The notes: generated by a model not told the origin, from the letters alone. A stretch of 64,000 nucleotides of DNA from Mesorhizobium sp. M2D.F.Ca.ET.226.01.1.1 (GCF_004022705.2 NZ_RZOY02000008.1:288774-352773), one strand, 5' to 3'. Counted from the first letter of the stretch, positions 35,668-43,808 are shown. Numbers and translations: made by a program.

Positions 35668-37539
35668 ATGATCGTCCGACTGCGACGCGCCCTGCGATGG
35701 CAAGCGCTCCCACTCATTGCCGGCTTTGCCATCGTCGCGCTGATCGTCGGTGGGCGCGCCATCCTTGCCGAAACGCAGATCGCTGACCGCGACGCCAGCC
35801 TCGAAGCGATCGAAGCCCAGCAAACGCTCTCGAGCCTGCTTTCGCTCGCCCAGGATGCAGAGACCGGCCAGCGCGGCTATCTGCTGACCGGCGAGAAAAA
35901 CTATCTCCTGCCCTACCGGCATGCGGTGGAGGCGCTGCCGGCGCTGCTCAAGCGCGTCGATGAGATGTTTCCCGTCGGCAGCGACAGGGCGCAGCAGGTG
36001 GTCGGCATCAAGGACGCGCTTGCCCGCATGCAAGCGGAACTCGCCGAGACAATCAGGCTCTACGACACAGGCAACACGGCAAAGGCACTGGATATCGTGC
36101 GCGGCGGCAGGGGCAGGCTGGACATGGACCAGATCCGCGCCAACATCGACGCGATACGGCGCATCGACGGCGCAAGCCTCGCCGCCCGCGGCGAGCGTAT
36201 GGAACAGATCGAAGGCTGGCTGCGCGCCGGCTCGTTCGCGGCACTGCTGGGCATCTTCCTGCTCGGCATCTACACGATCCGCCAATCCGGCCGACGCTTC
36301 CAGGAGGTCGCCGCCGCGCAGGATGCGCTGAGAGCCAAGAACGCCGCGCTGCTCAAGGAGATCGAGACGCGTGAACAGGCGGAAGCGCAACTTCGCCAGG
36401 TGCAGAAGATGGAGGCGGTGGGCCAGCTGACGGGCGGCATCGCGCATGACTTCAACAACATGCTCGCCATCATCACCAGCGCCATGAACCTCGCGCAGCG
36501 CAAGCTCGCCCGCGGCGAGCATGACGTGCAGAACTTCGTCGAGGCCGCCGCCGATGCCGCGGAGCGCGCCGCCAATCTCACGGCCAGGCTGCTTGCCTTT
36601 TCCCGGCAGCAACCGCTGGCGCCGCAAATCCTCGACGCCAACCGTCTTGTCACCGGCATGTCGGATCTTCTGCGCCGCACGCTCGGCCATGCGATCGAGA
36701 TCGAAACGGTGCTGGCGGGCGGGCTCTGGAAAACGCACGCGGACCCCAGTCAGGTCGAGAACGCCATCATCAACCTGGCGGTCAACGCGCGTGATGCCAT
36801 GGACGACAAGGGCAAGCTCACCATCGAGACGGCCAATTGCCATCTCGACGAGGCGTATGCGGCGGCGCATCCGGACGTGAAGGCCGGTCAGTATGTCATG
36901 ATCGCGGTGACCGATACCGGCGCGGGCATGTCGTCGGACATCATAGCCAAGGCTTTCGAGCCGTTCTTCACCACCAAGCCGGCGGCCAAAGGGACGGGGC
37001 TCGGCCTCAGCCAGGTGTTCGGCTTCGTCAAGCAATCCGGCGGGCATGTCAAAATCTATTCGGAGGCCGGCGAAGGCACGACGATCAAAATCTACCTTCC
37101 CCGCTTCACCGGCTCGGAAGAAGTGGCGACGCCGGCAAGGACAAGCGGCAGGAGCGATGTCCCGGCTAAGGCTAACGAAACGGTTCTGCTTGTCGAGGAT
37201 GACGACCGCGTTCGTGCTTCGACGGCCGCCACGCTGCTCGAGCTCGGCTATACCGTCATCGAGGCCGCCGGCGGCGACGAGGCGTTGCGCAAGCTTGGCG
37301 AGAACACCGCCATCGCGCTGATGCTGACCGATATCGTCATGCAGGGCATGAACGGCCGCCAACTGGCCGAACAGGCACGCAAGCAGTCCCGTTCGCTGAA
37401 AGTGGTTTTCATGACCGGCTTCACCCGCAACGCGGTGGTGCACAATGGCGTGCTCGACCACGATGTGCACTTCATCGCCAAGCCGTTCACGATGGAACAG
37501 TTGGCGGCGAAGCTCAGGGACGCGCTGGCGAGCCCCTGA
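35668..37539 (+). CDS. hybrid sensor histidine kinase with CHASE3 and receiver domains
   Basis: This 623-residue protein has TM1 at about residues 12-32, a periplasmic CHASE3 domain (AQDAETGQRGYLLTGEKNYL near residue 70), and TM2 at about residues 188-206. A coiled coil follows, then the phosphoacceptor His260 in GGIAHDFNNMLA. The HATPase boxes are NAIINLAVNARDAM, VTDTGAGM and KGTGLGLSQVFG. A C-terminal receiver carries VLLVEDDDRVR and phosphoacceptor Asp555 in LMLTDIVMQGMNG. It starts at ATG 35668. The cognate output regulator is not adjacent, and the stimulus is unknown. Confidence 0.9.
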   Translation: MIVRLRRALRWQALPLIAGFAIVALIVGGRAILAETQIADRDASLEAIEAQQTLSSLLSLAQDAETGQRGYLLTGEKNYLLPYRHAVEALPALLKRVDEMFPVGSDRAQQVVGIKDALARMQAELAETIRLYDTGNTAKALDIVRGGRGRLDMDQIRANIDAIRRIDGASLAARGERMEQIEGWLRAGSFAALLGIFLLGIYTIRQSGRRFQEVAAAQDALRAKNAALLKEIETREQAEAQLRQVQKMEAVGQLTGGIAHDFNNMLAIITSAMNLAQRKLARGEHDVQNFVEAAADAAERAANLTARLLAFSRQQPLAPQILDANRLVTGMSDLLRRTLGHAIEIETVLAGGLWKTHADPSQVENAIINLAVNARDAMDDKGKLTIETANCHLDEAYAAAHPDVKAGQYVMIAVTDTGAGMSSDIIAKAFEPFFTTKPAAKGTGLGLSQVFGFVKQSGGHVKIYSEAGEGTTIKIYLPRFTGSEEVATPARTSGRSDVPAKANETVLLVEDDDRVRASTAATLLELGYTVIEAAGGDEALRKLGENTAIALMLTDIVMQGMNGRQLAEQARKQSRSLKVVFMTGFTRNAVVHNGVLDHDVHFIAKPFTMEQLAAKLRDALASP

Positions 37540-37558
37540 AGCGCTAGCCTAGCGACTG

Positions 37559-37723
37559 TCAGATGCGACCGAGCACCACCAGGATAATCACGATAAGCAG
37601 GACAAGCCCGAGGCCGCCGCCGCCATAATAGCCGGTGCCGTAGAAAGGTCCGCCGCCAAGGCCGCTGAAGCCGCCAAGCAGGACAAGGATGAGAATGATG
37701 ATGAGAATTGTGCCGAGGCCCAT
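37559..37723 (-). CDS. DUF3309 family small membrane protein
   Basis: This 54-residue protein, MGLGTILIIILILVLLGGFS at its start, has a Gly/Tyr-rich turn (GGGPFYGTGYYGGGGLG) and a second hydrophobic helix (LVLLIVIILVVLGRI). This matches the DUF3309 pattern. AGAGGAAG lies 6 bases upstream of the ATG at 37723, which rules out the longer open frame. It is divergent from another small membrane protein gene at 37918. Function unknown; the family is common in rhizobia. Confidence 0.8.
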   Translation of the reverse strand: MGLGTILIIILILVLLGGFSGLGGGPFYGTGYYGGGGLGLVLLIVIILVVLGRI

Positions 37724-37917
37724 GGTTTCTTCCTCTTTCTGACTGCGATCCCGCGCTTTGTTATCGAGGAAATGAACTCGCGAGCCGCGCGCATGTTCCG
37801 CCGGATCAGTTCTGCTTTCGGACAGCACAGCCGATGAGCCCGACCCGCGCGGAACCATCTCCCGGCCAGCCACGTTGGCACATGCCTATCCAGGCGATCT
37901 GGCAAGGAGGCAGGCAT

Positions 37918-38085
37918 ATGGGCGTGTCGGTACTTATCGGCGTCTTGATCACCTTCCTGGTGGTGATCCTGGTGCTCTATCTCGTACAGCGCCTGCCGCT
38001 CGATGCCCGCGCGCGACAGATCGCGCAGATCATCGTCATCATCATCGGTATCATCTCGTTGCTGAAATATCTTGCGATGTTCTAG
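37918..38085 (+). CDS. Thivi_2564-type small membrane protein
   Basis: This 55-residue protein has two hydrophobic segments (SVLIGVLITFLVVILVLYLV and IAQIIVIIIGIISLLKYLAM) joined by QRLPLDARARQ. The layout fits a widespread family of tiny membrane proteins. A perfect AAGGAGG is spaced 8 bases before the ATG at 37918, so the start is certain. It is followed by a small secreted protein gene, probably in the same transcript. Confidence 0.75.
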   Translation: MGVSVLIGVLITFLVVILVLYLVQRLPLDARARQIAQIIVIIIGIISLLKYLAMF

Positions 38086-38131
38086 CGCCGATCCATATTC
38101 GACACCGGAAAACCGAGAGGGCCTGGTGTCC

Positions 38132-38425
38132 ATGAGATATTTGTCGATCGCATTTGTTGCCGGCGTCGTTGCGTGCGCCGCGAGCGCTGCCCACGCCGCC
38201 CGCCAGGACACGCGCGGCATGACTTGCGCCCAAGCGCAGGCGCTCGTTCGAAGCCGGCACGCCGCGGTGCTGACCACCGGACCCAACACCTATGACCGCT
38301 TCGTGCGCCAGTTCGGCAATGAATGCGACTGGCCGGAGGTGCCGGTATCGATGCCGGTTCCTACCCGCGATGGCCAATGCCGCCTCTATAGATGCGAGGA
38401 GCCGGTCCTGAATTTCCCCAACTGA
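38132..38425 (+). CDS. small secreted cysteine-containing protein
   Basis: This 97-residue protein has a signal peptide (MRYLSIAFVAGVVACAASAA, cleaved after HAA). The mature part is short with four cysteines (GMTCAQAQALVRSRHAAVLT, NECDWPEV, CRLYRCEEP) that could form two disulfides. The pattern is shared by many rhizobial hypothetical periplasmic proteins. GAGAGGG precedes ATG 38132 by 10 bases; an open frame from 38072 lacks a Shine-Dalgarno sequence. Function unknown. Confidence 0.7.
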   Translation: MRYLSIAFVAGVVACAASAAHAARQDTRGMTCAQAQALVRSRHAAVLTTGPNTYDRFVRQFGNECDWPEVPVSMPVPTRDGQCRLYRCEEPVLNFPN

Positions 38426-38482
38426 ACGATGCCACGCACAGCCAAAAAAGCGTAGCGCCGACGCGCTTGGGGTCTTTATTGT

Positions 38483-38533
38483 AATGCATATCGTCCTCCC
38501 GAAACCGCCAGGCACTTTTGGGCGACATGCATT
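38483..38533. repeat. short palindromic repeat, family D
   Basis: AATGCATATCGTCCTCCCGA and TTTTGGGCGACATGCATT form an imperfect inverted repeat. The ends AATGCAT / ATGCATT are exactly complementary. It is a second copy of the element at 16240-16286, sharing the CCCAAAA core and GCGACATGCAT arm. It lies between the small secreted protein gene and the GFA gene. Confidence 0.65.
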
Positions 38534-38617
38534 GGGGCGCGGAACCGTTCCGACCCCAGGCGAATTGTAACGGACGGCGGCGTTGCCGCGCCGGATCAGG
38601 CTGCAGGAGGAACGGTC

Positions 38618-39061
38618 GTGCCCAACGAGATCATGCGCAGCGGCAGTTGCCTGTGTGGCGGCGTGCAGTTCCAGGTTACTGGCGAGCCGCTGCGGGTCGG
38701 CCTTTGCCACTGCAAGGACTGCCGCAAGACAAGCGGATCGGCTTTTCATGCCTATGCGGTGTGGCCGCTTCGCGCGTTCGAAACCACCGGCATCACCAGC
38801 ACCTATGGCGCCCGAAGCTTTTGCCCCACCTGCGGGAGCCGGGTTCCGGTCGTCGGCGAGGATGCGGTCGAGGTCCCGATCGGCAGCCTGGACATTGCGC
38901 CGACCGAAGGGCTGGTGCCGGGCTACGAGCTTTGGACGGGACGCCGCGAGTCCTGGTTGCAGGCCGTGCCCGAAGCACAGCAGTTTGAACACGATCGGAT
39001 CGCCGATGATTCGGCTGCCGGCGCTGACCTCGGTCGAGAGCCGCAGCAAAGGTCGGCCTAG
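38618..39061 (+). CDS. GFA family protein (CENP-V/GFA zinc fold)
   Basis: This 147-residue protein has the GFA pattern: GSCLCGGVQFQVTG (first two Cys), LCHCKDCRKTSGSAFHAYAV (CxCxxC cluster), and a C-terminal ARSFCPTCGSRVPV (CxxC). These cysteines bind two zinc ions; family members include glutathione-dependent formaldehyde-activating enzyme. The start is a GTG at 38618 with GGAGG 9 bases upstream. The tail after residue 115 is longer than usual. The substrate is uncertain. Confidence 0.85.
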   Translation: MPNEIMRSGSCLCGGVQFQVTGEPLRVGLCHCKDCRKTSGSAFHAYAVWPLRAFETTGITSTYGARSFCPTCGSRVPVVGEDAVEVPIGSLDIAPTEGLVPGYELWTGRRESWLQAVPEAQQFEHDRIADDSAAGADLGREPQQRSA

Positions 39062-39580
39062 GTCTGGCTCTAACAGGACTTAAGCCTGAACGGTTGTGAC
39101 CTTCAGTCTGACAAAGTCTCCCGCAATGTCCGGGAAACGGATGGCCGGCTATTGATCCGCGCGGACTTTTCTCGGAGTTTCTCTTGGGGTTTCGCGTTTT
39201 TCAACCGGCGGTCGGTTTGCCGGCCATGCCGCTGCCGCTAGCATTTGCAACGCGGCGAAATAGAGTTTGTCCATTTAGAAAATATAAGGATTTTAACCAT
39301 GTTTCTGGCGGCAATACAACCTCTGAGACTGTGTTGCCCGCCTTTCCCTGTGCTTACCAGGTGAAGTACCAAACTGCAGTTGCAACGCCAAAGTGAAAAT
39401 TCTTTCGGCTCAAGAAATTTTTTTAACCATTTTCCTTCTGGTTATATCGAATATGACGCTCGAAATTGCCGCGAGCAGTAACGCTTATGACTTCAGTCCT
39501 TGTACAAAAGGCCAACTTTGTTTCTTTCAATTTTTGATACATAGTGTTGTGGAATCTTGAAACCGGACGGGGCGGTTTTC
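39062..39580. other. 519-bp intergenic region, AT-rich
   Basis: I see no supported gene. An ORF of 70 codons at 39184-39396 has no ribosome-binding site and atypical composition. The stretch 39260-39560 is clearly more AT-rich than its surroundings, with a T7 run near 39418 and several TTTCTT/TTTTGATAC tracts. It probably contains the promoter of the PAS gene and may be a remnant of transferred DNA. Confidence 0.4.
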
Positions 39581-40126
39581 ATGACGTCGGCGCCTGAACA
39601 CGGCCGAAACATGCATATGCGGTATCCACCGATCGACGGGTTCTGGACCTGGGACATCAAGCGTGACCGCGTCTATGGCGACGCCAATCTTTCAGACTAT
39701 TTCGGTCTGACCCTCGATGAGTTTTCGCATGGCGCGTCGCTGGAACGATGCATGCAAAGCATCGACCGGGACGACCGTCCACGGGTTCGATTGGCTATCC
39801 GCAAGGCGATAGAGCGCAGGTCCAGCTTCCGGGAGGTCTACAGGGTCCGCTCGGAAAAAATGGGGCTGCGCAAGATCCTGGCCGTCGGCCGATGTTACGT
39901 CGATGAGGTGGGCGAGGCAGCGCTCTATCCTGGCTGGTTCGTCGATCTGACGAAGGATGCCGCCTGCGAGGAGCAGGCGCTGCGCGAGATCCACAATCAT
40001 GTCGGGCTGGCGAAGGACATCGCGCGATCAATCGGTCATGACATGCTGTCCTATCTTCTGGACAATATCGAGGATGAGGTCGAGCAGCGGCTTGACGGAA
40101 GACTTAGGAGGCGAAGATCGTCCTGA
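39581..40126 (+). CDS. PAS domain protein
   Basis: This 181-residue protein has a PAS_3-like fold over about residues 15-130: GFWTWDIKRDRVYGDANLSD, YFGLTLDEFSHGASLERCMQ, IDRDDRPRVRLAIRKAIER and YRVRSEKMGLRKILAVGRCY. No kinase, GGDEF or methyl-accepting domain follows; it ends with a short helical and Arg-rich tail. It is therefore a stand-alone sensory or adaptor domain. ATG 39581 is preferred over a TTG at 39557. The neighbours give no clue to partners. Confidence 0.75.
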   Translation: MTSAPEHGRNMHMRYPPIDGFWTWDIKRDRVYGDANLSDYFGLTLDEFSHGASLERCMQSIDRDDRPRVRLAIRKAIERRSSFREVYRVRSEKMGLRKILAVGRCYVDEVGEAALYPGWFVDLTKDAACEEQALREIHNHVGLAKDIARSIGHDMLSYLLDNIEDEVEQRLDGRLRRRRSS

Positions 40127-40143
40127 AGCCAACCGTTTCCGGA

Positions 40144-40413
40144 TCAGCTTCCAGGTTGCAGCTTGCCGCGCCTGCCCACTTCAGCCGTGACCAGGCGCGC
40201 GAAATGCGACTGGGGCGACCGGCACTCGATAAGCTTGGCCCGCTCCAGGGCCGCATCGCCGTAGAATTCAATCAGCACGCCGGCCGCTTTGACGGCATCG
40301 GCCCTCAACCGGCCGAAATCGGCCTGCCCGCTCGCGCCCAAGGGCTCGCTCCTGGTAATCACGTCAAGCATGGCTTGGAGCTTGTCAGGAGTGCTGCCCT
40401 CATCTTCGTGCAT
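40144..40413 (-). CDS. conserved hypothetical protein (rhizobial)
   Basis: This 89-residue, mostly helical acidic protein (MHEDEGSTPDKLQAMLDVIT, FGRLRADAVKAAGVLIEFYG, ALERAKLIECRSPQSHFARL) has the look of short conserved proteins found widely in Mesorhizobium. The start at 40413 is chosen over upstream in-frame codons because GGACAG lies upstream and the N-terminus is acidic like its relatives. No domain is recognised. It faces the PAS gene convergently, with 17 bp between. Confidence 0.6.
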   Translation of the reverse strand: MHEDEGSTPDKLQAMLDVITRSEPLGASGQADFGRLRADAVKAAGVLIEFYGDAALERAKLIECRSPQSHFARLVTAEVGRRGKLQPGS

Positions 40414-40581
40414 GGTCGCTGTCCGATTGGGCGCGCAAAATATCGACATTTCCGCGTGATGTCCAACAGGTTCGTTGATCGGACGGCAGTGCAACCGGGC
40501 ACAGCTTCACCGCGAGCCGGGCCGCAATCTTCATACAAGCATAGTCAGCCAAACTTACCGCGCAGACATTTGGGGGCACCC

Positions 40582-40776
40582 ATGGACCAGCCTAGCAAAA
40601 TGGAAAACCTGCAGTTTGCGCAGGGGATCTTGCGAGAGCTTCGCCAGAAGGCGGAAGCGGACGGCGAGAAGCTCCTGACATATCTCATCGATATGGCTTA
40701 CCTGGAAGCCAGCGACCGTATCCGCGCGCACTGGATCGGCAGCCACGAGCACGAAGGCCGCCGCGCCAAGGGCTGA
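40582..40776 (+). CDS. small conserved hypothetical protein
   Basis: This 64-residue helical protein (MDQPSKMENLQFAQGILREL, RQKAEADGEKLLTYLIDMAY, LEASDRIRAHWIGSHE) starts at ATG 40582 behind GGGGGC. It is compact and lacks membrane segments. It is typical of short cytoplasmic rhizobial proteins and I assign no function. A minus-strand terminator for msrA follows at 40896-40931. Confidence 0.6.
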   Translation: MDQPSKMENLQFAQGILRELRQKAEADGEKLLTYLIDMAYLEASDRIRAHWIGSHEHEGRRAKG

Positions 40777-40895
40777 GGCGCAAGGCAATTGCGGGAAGCG
40801 TGTCGCAGTTTTCCGTCCGTGAAAACAAATGGATAGAGCGGTTTCCTCGTTTGCGTGAAACGGCACCGTTTTGGCCGCCGAGGCAGCCCAGGAAC

Positions 40896-40931
40896 GCAAA
40901 AAAGCCCGCCATGCCTTCGGCATGACGGGCT
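40896..40931 (-). terminator. Rho-independent terminator of msrA
   Basis: Read on the minus strand, AGCCCGTCATGCC-GAAG-GGCATGGCGGGCT forms a near-perfect stem followed directly by TTTTTTGCG (the A run at 40898-40903). It lies 51 bases after the msrA stop codon. Confidence 0.85.
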
Positions 40932-40981
40932 GGATCTTGATCCCAAGCGTCGGAGCTATCCGACAGTTCCTCGCCGCTGAT

Positions 40982-41503
40982 TTATGATGCGGCGGCCTTC
41001 TGGCGGACCGGAAGTTTCCACCCCGGCCGCGGGAAATGGCAGGTGTAGCCGTTCGGATAGCGCTCGAGGTAATCCTGGTGCTCGGGCTCGGCTTCCCAGA
41101 ACGGGCCCACCGGGGCGAGTTCGGTGACGACCTTGCCGGGCCACAGGCCGGACGCATCGACGTCGGCGATCGTATCCTCGGCGATCCGTTTCTGGTCTTC
41201 GCTGGTGTAGTAAATGGCCGAGCGATAACTCATGCCGATATCGTTGCCCTGGCGATTCTTCGTCGTCGGATCATGGATCTGGAAGAAGAATTCGAGCAGC
41301 GCGCGGAAATCAGTCCTGGCCGGGTCGAAGATGATCTCGATCGCCTCGGCGTGGGTGCCGTGGTTGCGGTAGGTGGCGTTGGGGACATCGCCGCCGCTGT
41401 AGCCCACTCGCGTTGAGATCACGCCGGGCAAGCGCCGGATCAAATCCTGCATGCCCCAGAAGCAGCCCCCGGCAAGGACTGCGCGTTCGCTGGATGAAGC
41501 CAT
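40982..41503 (-). CDS. msrA: peptide-methionine (S)-S-oxide reductase
   Basis: This 173-residue enzyme repairs methionine-S-sulfoxide. The catalytic motif GCFWG has its nucleophilic Cys at residue 14. Further family segments are RVGYSGGDVPNATYRNHGTH (near residue 32), HAEAIEIIFDP, and PTTKNRQGNDIGMSYRSAIY. Length fits single-domain MsrA. Resolving cysteines near the C-terminus are not obvious apart from YTCHFPRPGW. A clear terminator follows. Confidence 0.94.
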   Translation of the reverse strand: MASSSERAVLAGGCFWGMQDLIRRLPGVISTRVGYSGGDVPNATYRNHGTHAEAIEIIFDPARTDFRALLEFFFQIHDPTTKNRQGNDIGMSYRSAIYYTSEDQKRIAEDTIADVDASGLWPGKVVTELAPVGPFWEAEPEHQDYLERYPNGYTCHFPRPGWKLPVRQKAAAS

Positions 41504-41621
41504 GTCATACCTCCTTTGGATTGCTCCATAGATAGGCGTTGTGGCTGGCTACTTCCAGCGGCTCGAGTGGCCGTGCGCCAAGGCTTGGCGTATTGCACCG
41601 TGATTAGTCGGTCACCGAAGG

Positions 41622-41656
41622 CGAACACCCGCCGACAAGTGCGCGGCGGGTGTTCG
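41622..41656. terminator. 13-bp perfect hairpin, probable terminator
   Basis: CGAACACCCGCCG (41622-41634) and CGGCGGGTGTTCG (41644-41656) are exactly complementary with a 9-base loop. It lies 13 bases past the stop of the small secreted protein gene on the minus strand. The T tract is weak. Confidence 0.6.
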
Positions 41657-41668
41657 AAATTGCGGTGA

Positions 41669-41869
41669 TCAGCGCTGCCGGCCCCGGCCACCGTGGTCGT
41701 GATCGTGGCCGCCGCCAAGGCAGGACCCGTCGCCGAGGCCGCAGCAGCGACCGCTCCAAAGCTTGTTCGACGAAGTGTTGGCGCATCCTTGCTGTTCGGC
41801 CATTGCCGAACCGGCGAATGCAGCGGCGGCAATAAAGGCAAAAAGAGTATTACGAAGCACTTTGGTCAT
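41669..41869 (-). CDS. small secreted Cys/His-rich protein
   Basis: This 66-residue protein has a signal peptide (MTKVLRNTLFAFIAAAAFAG, cleaved after SAMA). The mature peptide is short (EQQGCANTSSNKLWSGRCCG, LGDGSCLGGGHDHDHGGRGR) with four cysteines and a GHDHDHGG tail that could bind metal. GGAGAACC is upstream of the ATG at 41869. It is a separate unit with its own terminator. Function unknown. Confidence 0.65.
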   Translation of the reverse strand: MTKVLRNTLFAFIAAAAFAGSAMAEQQGCANTSSNKLWSGRCCGLGDGSCLGGGHDHDHGGRGRQR

Positions 41870-42010
41870 CTGAGGTTCTCCGTCCAATGAATGTCCATTT
41901 GCAGCGATATGTCGCTTGTGAACATGAAATGGTTCACGAAGTTCTCGGGAAAAATGCCGTTGCGCCTGTATCAGTATTTCAAAAACCTGCCCACCGCGAC
42001 TCCGCCTCGA

Positions 42011-42337
42011 TCACTCGTCGGATTTCGATTTGAACCTTCGGATCACCACCTCGAACACGATGTCCGAAATCCACATCGCCGACACGCCGATCAGGAAGGC
42101 GGCGGCAAGCGTAGTGGTGTCGTCGGCGGCATCCGGGATCGGCAGACCGCTTGCCTGAACCCAGGCGACGGCAGGCAATGTCAGGTAGGCGGCGGCCAAC
42201 GCGCCGCAGATGGGCGAGGCAATCATCTCGCGCAGCTTGTAGCGATGGCGCGACAGCGCCCGCAGCACACCGCCGGCAAGCCCCGCCGCCACGACCTGGC
42301 CCTTGATGCCCAGAAGATCGAAGATATCGTGCATCAT
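42011..42337 (-). CDS. putative phage holin
   Basis: This 108-residue protein is the last gene of the phage lysis cassette. It has two or three hydrophobic helices (KGQVVAAGLAGGVLRALS, ICGALAAAYLTLPAVAWVQA, AAAFLIGVSAMWISDIVFEV) and a charged C-terminus (IRRFKSKSDE). Topology and position match class II/III holins such as LydA types. The ATG overlaps the stop of the preceding lipoprotein gene (ATGA). Assignment as holin is inferred from context and topology. Confidence 0.6.
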   Translation of the reverse strand: MMHDIFDLLGIKGQVVAAGLAGGVLRALSRHRYKLREMIASPICGALAAAYLTLPAVAWVQASGLPIPDAADDTTTLAAAFLIGVSAMWISDIVFEVVIRRFKSKSDE

Positions 42338-42528
42338 GGCCTCCAGCCGCAGAGTTTTTCACCCTTGCGGTTGTGCGCGAGCAGCGCCCTTGCCTCCCGG
42401 TCCGACAGCGCCTCGACGGTCTGGGCGGAAAGGCGCATGGGAGAGGCAACCGCGCAAAAGCCGCCCTTGGCCGTCGTGCAGCCGGCAATCGCGGCGACGG
42501 CCACCGCGACGATCAATCCCTTGCCCAT
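42334..42528 (-). CDS. putative o-spanin (Rz1-like lipoprotein)
   Basis: This 64-residue lipoprotein starts MGKGLIVAVAVAAIAGC, with a lipobox and Cys17 for lipid attachment, followed by a short polar tail (SDREARALLAHNRKGEKLCG). It begins inside the 3' end of the i-spanin candidate gene (16-bp overlap), the usual nested arrangement of spanin pairs. O-spanins sit in the outer membrane and, with i-spanin, fuse the two membranes during lysis. The longer open frame to 42780 is rejected. Confidence 0.55.
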   Translation of the reverse strand: MGKGLIVAVAVAAIAGCTTAKGGFCAVASPMRLSAQTVEALSDREARALLAHNRKGEKLCGWRP

Positions 42529-42752
42529 GATTTCAGCTCCTTCCTGAGCGCTTCCGCCGGCAAGGCGCCAATGTCGTTGTCGACCTGGTCGGCGACATTG
42601 CGGGCCGCGGTCTCTGCCTCGGCCTGTTTGTTTCGTTCGGCCCGTGCGCCGGCGAGGCGCTGGTGAAAGCCCCAGCCGAGCGCGCCGACGAGACCGGCGC
42701 CGATCGCCAGCACCGTGGGATTGGTGAGAAGCCAGGCAAGCAGCGCGCTCAT
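42513..42752 (-). CDS. putative i-spanin (Rz-like)
   Basis: This 79-residue protein has one N-terminal membrane helix (LAWLLTNPTVLAIGAGLVGA) followed by a coiled-coil-like stretch (AGARAERNKQAEAETAARNV, ADQVDNDIGALPAEALRKEL). This is typical of i-spanins that span the periplasm from the inner membrane. Its 3' end overlaps the lipoprotein gene, supporting a spanin pair. The start overlaps the preceding 36-codon gene as ATGA. Confidence 0.55.
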   Translation of the reverse strand: MSALLAWLLTNPTVLAIGAGLVGALGWGFHQRLAGARAERNKQAEAETAARNVADQVDNDIGALPAEALRKELKSWARD

Positions 42753-42859
42753 AGCAGCGCTCCGATGAGAAGGCCGGCAACGAAGCAGGAGACGCCGACG
42801 ATCACATATGGCCTGGCGCTCTCGATGAGCTCAGTGAGAACGGCTTTGAGGTTTTCCAT
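42749..42859 (-). CDS. 36-residue membrane protein of the lysis cassette
   Basis: A short ORF missed by length-filtered searches: MENLKAVLTELIESARPYVI then VGVSCFVAGLLIGALL, one membrane helix with a soluble amphipathic N-terminus. It starts 2 bases after the stop of the upstream 67-residue gene and its TGA overlaps the next ATG (ATGA), so it is embedded in a fully overlapping operon. It could be a small holin or antiholin. This is inference from topology. Confidence 0.55.
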   Translation of the reverse strand: MENLKAVLTELIESARPYVIVGVSCFVAGLLIGALL

Positions 42860-42861
42860 GG

Positions 42862-43065
42862 TCAGTGCTCCCAGCCGAATTTGCGGGCGAGGCAGTGCCA
42901 CCACTCCGTTGCGCCAGCGATGGCGAAGCCGATGCCCGCCTCGATCGCCATTTGGATGTCCGGGTCGGATGAGAATGCGGATGCGTCGTCCGCGCCGAAC
43001 AAGCCGCGGGCGACAAGGGCGGCGGCGAGATAGCGCAGCGCGATGCGGATAATGACGGCAATCAT
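42862..43065 (-). CDS. small phage membrane protein
   Basis: This 67-residue protein (MIAVIIRIALRYLAAALVAR, GLFGADDASAFSSDPDIQMA, IEAGIGFAIAGATEWWHCLA) has a hydrophobic N-terminal helix and a second helix ending in a Trp-rich interface (EWWHCLARKFGWEH). It begins within the stop codon of the muramidase gene (ATGA). Similar small proteins occur next to endolysins in rhizobial prophages. It may be a holin partner; its role is unproven. Confidence 0.6.
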   Translation of the reverse strand: MIAVIIRIALRYLAAALVARGLFGADDASAFSSDPDIQMAIEAGIGFAIAGATEWWHCLARKFGWEH

Positions 43066-43808
43066 TGGCAGAGCACTCCGAAGAGATTGCAGGGAAGATA
43101 AGTGGCCCAAGCGGTGAGCGAGCCGAGCGCCAGGGCGATCAAAGCGAGGATGCCGGCTGCCCCGGCGCGCGTGGATCCTGGCTGTGCGGCGGGCGCCTGC
43201 GCCGTGGCGGGCGATCCGCCGACCGGCGATGCCGCGGGCGCTGCGCCATCGGCGGCAGCTTGCACCGGCGGCCCGGCTGCCGTCGTCTGCTGCGGCGCGG
43301 CCGACATCAGCAGCGCCTGCCTGCGCACCGCGGCGACGCGCGCGCTCCAGCCCCGGCCGAAATTCGGCCAGGTCAGCAGCTTTTCCAAGAAGGCAAGCCG
43401 CGCGTCGCAGAGCGCATCGATGATGACGCCGGCCGGCTTTGCCCTCGCGGCCGCAAGCGTCTCCGGACCGATACGGCCATCCTGCGTGACGCCGAGCACC
43501 GCCTGCAGATATTTCGCCGCCCTGCCCGGCCCGCTGTTCACGGCAAAGTCGAAGACGGCATAATCGATGCCATCGGGAAGCTCCGCGCCGGCCACGGCAT
43601 CCCAATAGAAACGCCGATAAACCGTGGCTACCTGGGCATCGGTGATGGCGCGAAGCTCGGCCTTGCTGGCATCGCCTTTGACATAGCGGCGGAAGGTGGC
43701 AAGCGTGACACCTTTCATGGTGGCGCCGCCGGGATCGGCGTGGTTGTCCGACCAGCCTCCTTCCGACTTCAAGACGAGCGAAAGGGCGCGCGCGAAATTG
43801 CGGTCCAT
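43062..43808 (-). CDS. phage endolysin, GH108 N-acetylmuramidase with C-terminal membrane anchor
   Basis: This 248-residue protein has a GH108 domain at about residues 5-95, with the catalytic Glu16 in LVLKSEGGWSDNHADPGGAT and MKGVTLATFRRYVKGD. A PG_binding_3 region follows (YLQAVLGVTQDGRIGPETLA). Then come an Ala/Pro-rich linker (residues about 170-220) and a C-terminal hydrophobic helix (AAGILALIALALGSLTAWAT). It cleaves peptidoglycan for host lysis. The C-terminal anchor is unusual for this class and could hold the enzyme at the membrane until release. Confidence 0.87.
   Translation of the reverse strand: MDRNFARALSLVLKSEGGWSDNHADPGGATMKGVTLATFRRYVKGDASKAELRAITDAQVATVYRRFYWDAVAGAELPDGIDYAVFDFAVNSGPGRAAKYLQAVLGVTQDGRIGPETLAAARAKPAGVIIDALCDARLAFLEKLLTWPNFGRGWSARVAAVRRQALLMSAAPQQTTAAGPPVQAAADGAAPAASPVGGSPATAQAPAAQPGSTRAGAAGILALIALALGSLTAWATYLPCNLFGVLCQ

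Noticed and set aside
35623..37470. 615-codon frame antisense to the histidine kinase
   Set aside because: Composition typical of antisense frames in high-G+C DNA. The kinase boxes are on the plus strand.
39184..39396. 70-codon ORF as a gene
   Set aside because: No ribosome-binding site, no recognisable motif, and it lies in an AT-rich stretch with shifting composition.
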